The notes beneath the pieces were generated by a model. It was not told where the DNA came from, made no database searches, and saw only the letters and a list, made by a program, of their open reading frames with translations. Positions 27,470-27,509 of a DNA stretch of 27,509 nt are shown piece by piece (the first letter of the stretch is position 1; each line of letters begins with the position of its first letter). This DNA is from Chara braunii. Its lineage: Eukaryota > Streptophyta > Charophyceae > Charales > Characeae. The stretch covers positions 310,776 through 338,284 of the forward strand of contig BFEA01000747.1 in assembly GCA_003427395.1 (NCBI GenBank), read 5' to 3'. The translations under genes and the position numbers were made by a program.

Positions 27470-27509
27470 CCCAATCTCCCGATCCGGACTCTAACCGGTA
27501 GATCGACTC

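Overview
This is a eukaryotic, gene-poor window built almost entirely of transposable elements in several states of decay. A plant-lineage nuclear genome is the best fit. The LINE is of the plant type (ORF1 with a zinc knuckle, APE endonuclease, RT and a C-terminal zinc-ribbon-like motif). The LTR element has a primer-binding site complementary to the 3' end of plant tRNA-Asp. The density of nested, diverged repeats suggests a large genome, possibly a streptophyte alga such as Chara, but that name is a guess. I found no convincing host protein gene. Single N bases occur at 12867 and 23861.

Layout: 1-3779 holds no recognisable gene, a complex direct/inverted repeat (2150-2537) and two tRNA-like SINE heads on the minus strand (2665-2728, 2842-2912). 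A foldback MITE follows (3780-4238). A decayed LINE then runs from about 4239 to its poly(A) tail at 22876. It is interrupted twice: in ORF1 by a 12.4-kb LTR retrotransposon (5204-17605), and in ORF2 by a second, inverted copy of the same MITE (19895-20355). From 22877 to the end come a tRNA-derived SINE (about 23673), palindromes and duplicated AT-rich blocks (24162-24606), many microsatellites, a repeated two-module unit that abuts microsatellites (26200-26745) and a short TIR element (27354-27469).

The most unusual object is the LTR retrotransposon. It has two very long LTRs (5163 and 5365 bp) around only 1874 bp of non-coding internal sequence. A tRNA-Asp primer-binding site sits just inside the 5' LTR and a purine tract just before the 3' LTR. 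About 85 percent of the element is LTR and no gag or pol motif is visible, so it looks like a non-autonomous, LARD-like element that would need proteins from another element. Its LTRs carry a dense series of hairpins, a 39-bp repeat and a GC-rich 52-55-bp minisatellite that both differ between the two LTRs, two conserved TATA-like sites about 2.7-3.0 kb apart, a strongly conserved block of about 190 bp, and an antisense reading frame kept in both LTRs despite indels.

Inferred order of events: the LINE inserted first, and the LTR element and at least one MITE copy inserted into it later. The LTRs have since diverged visibly, so the LTR insertion is not recent.
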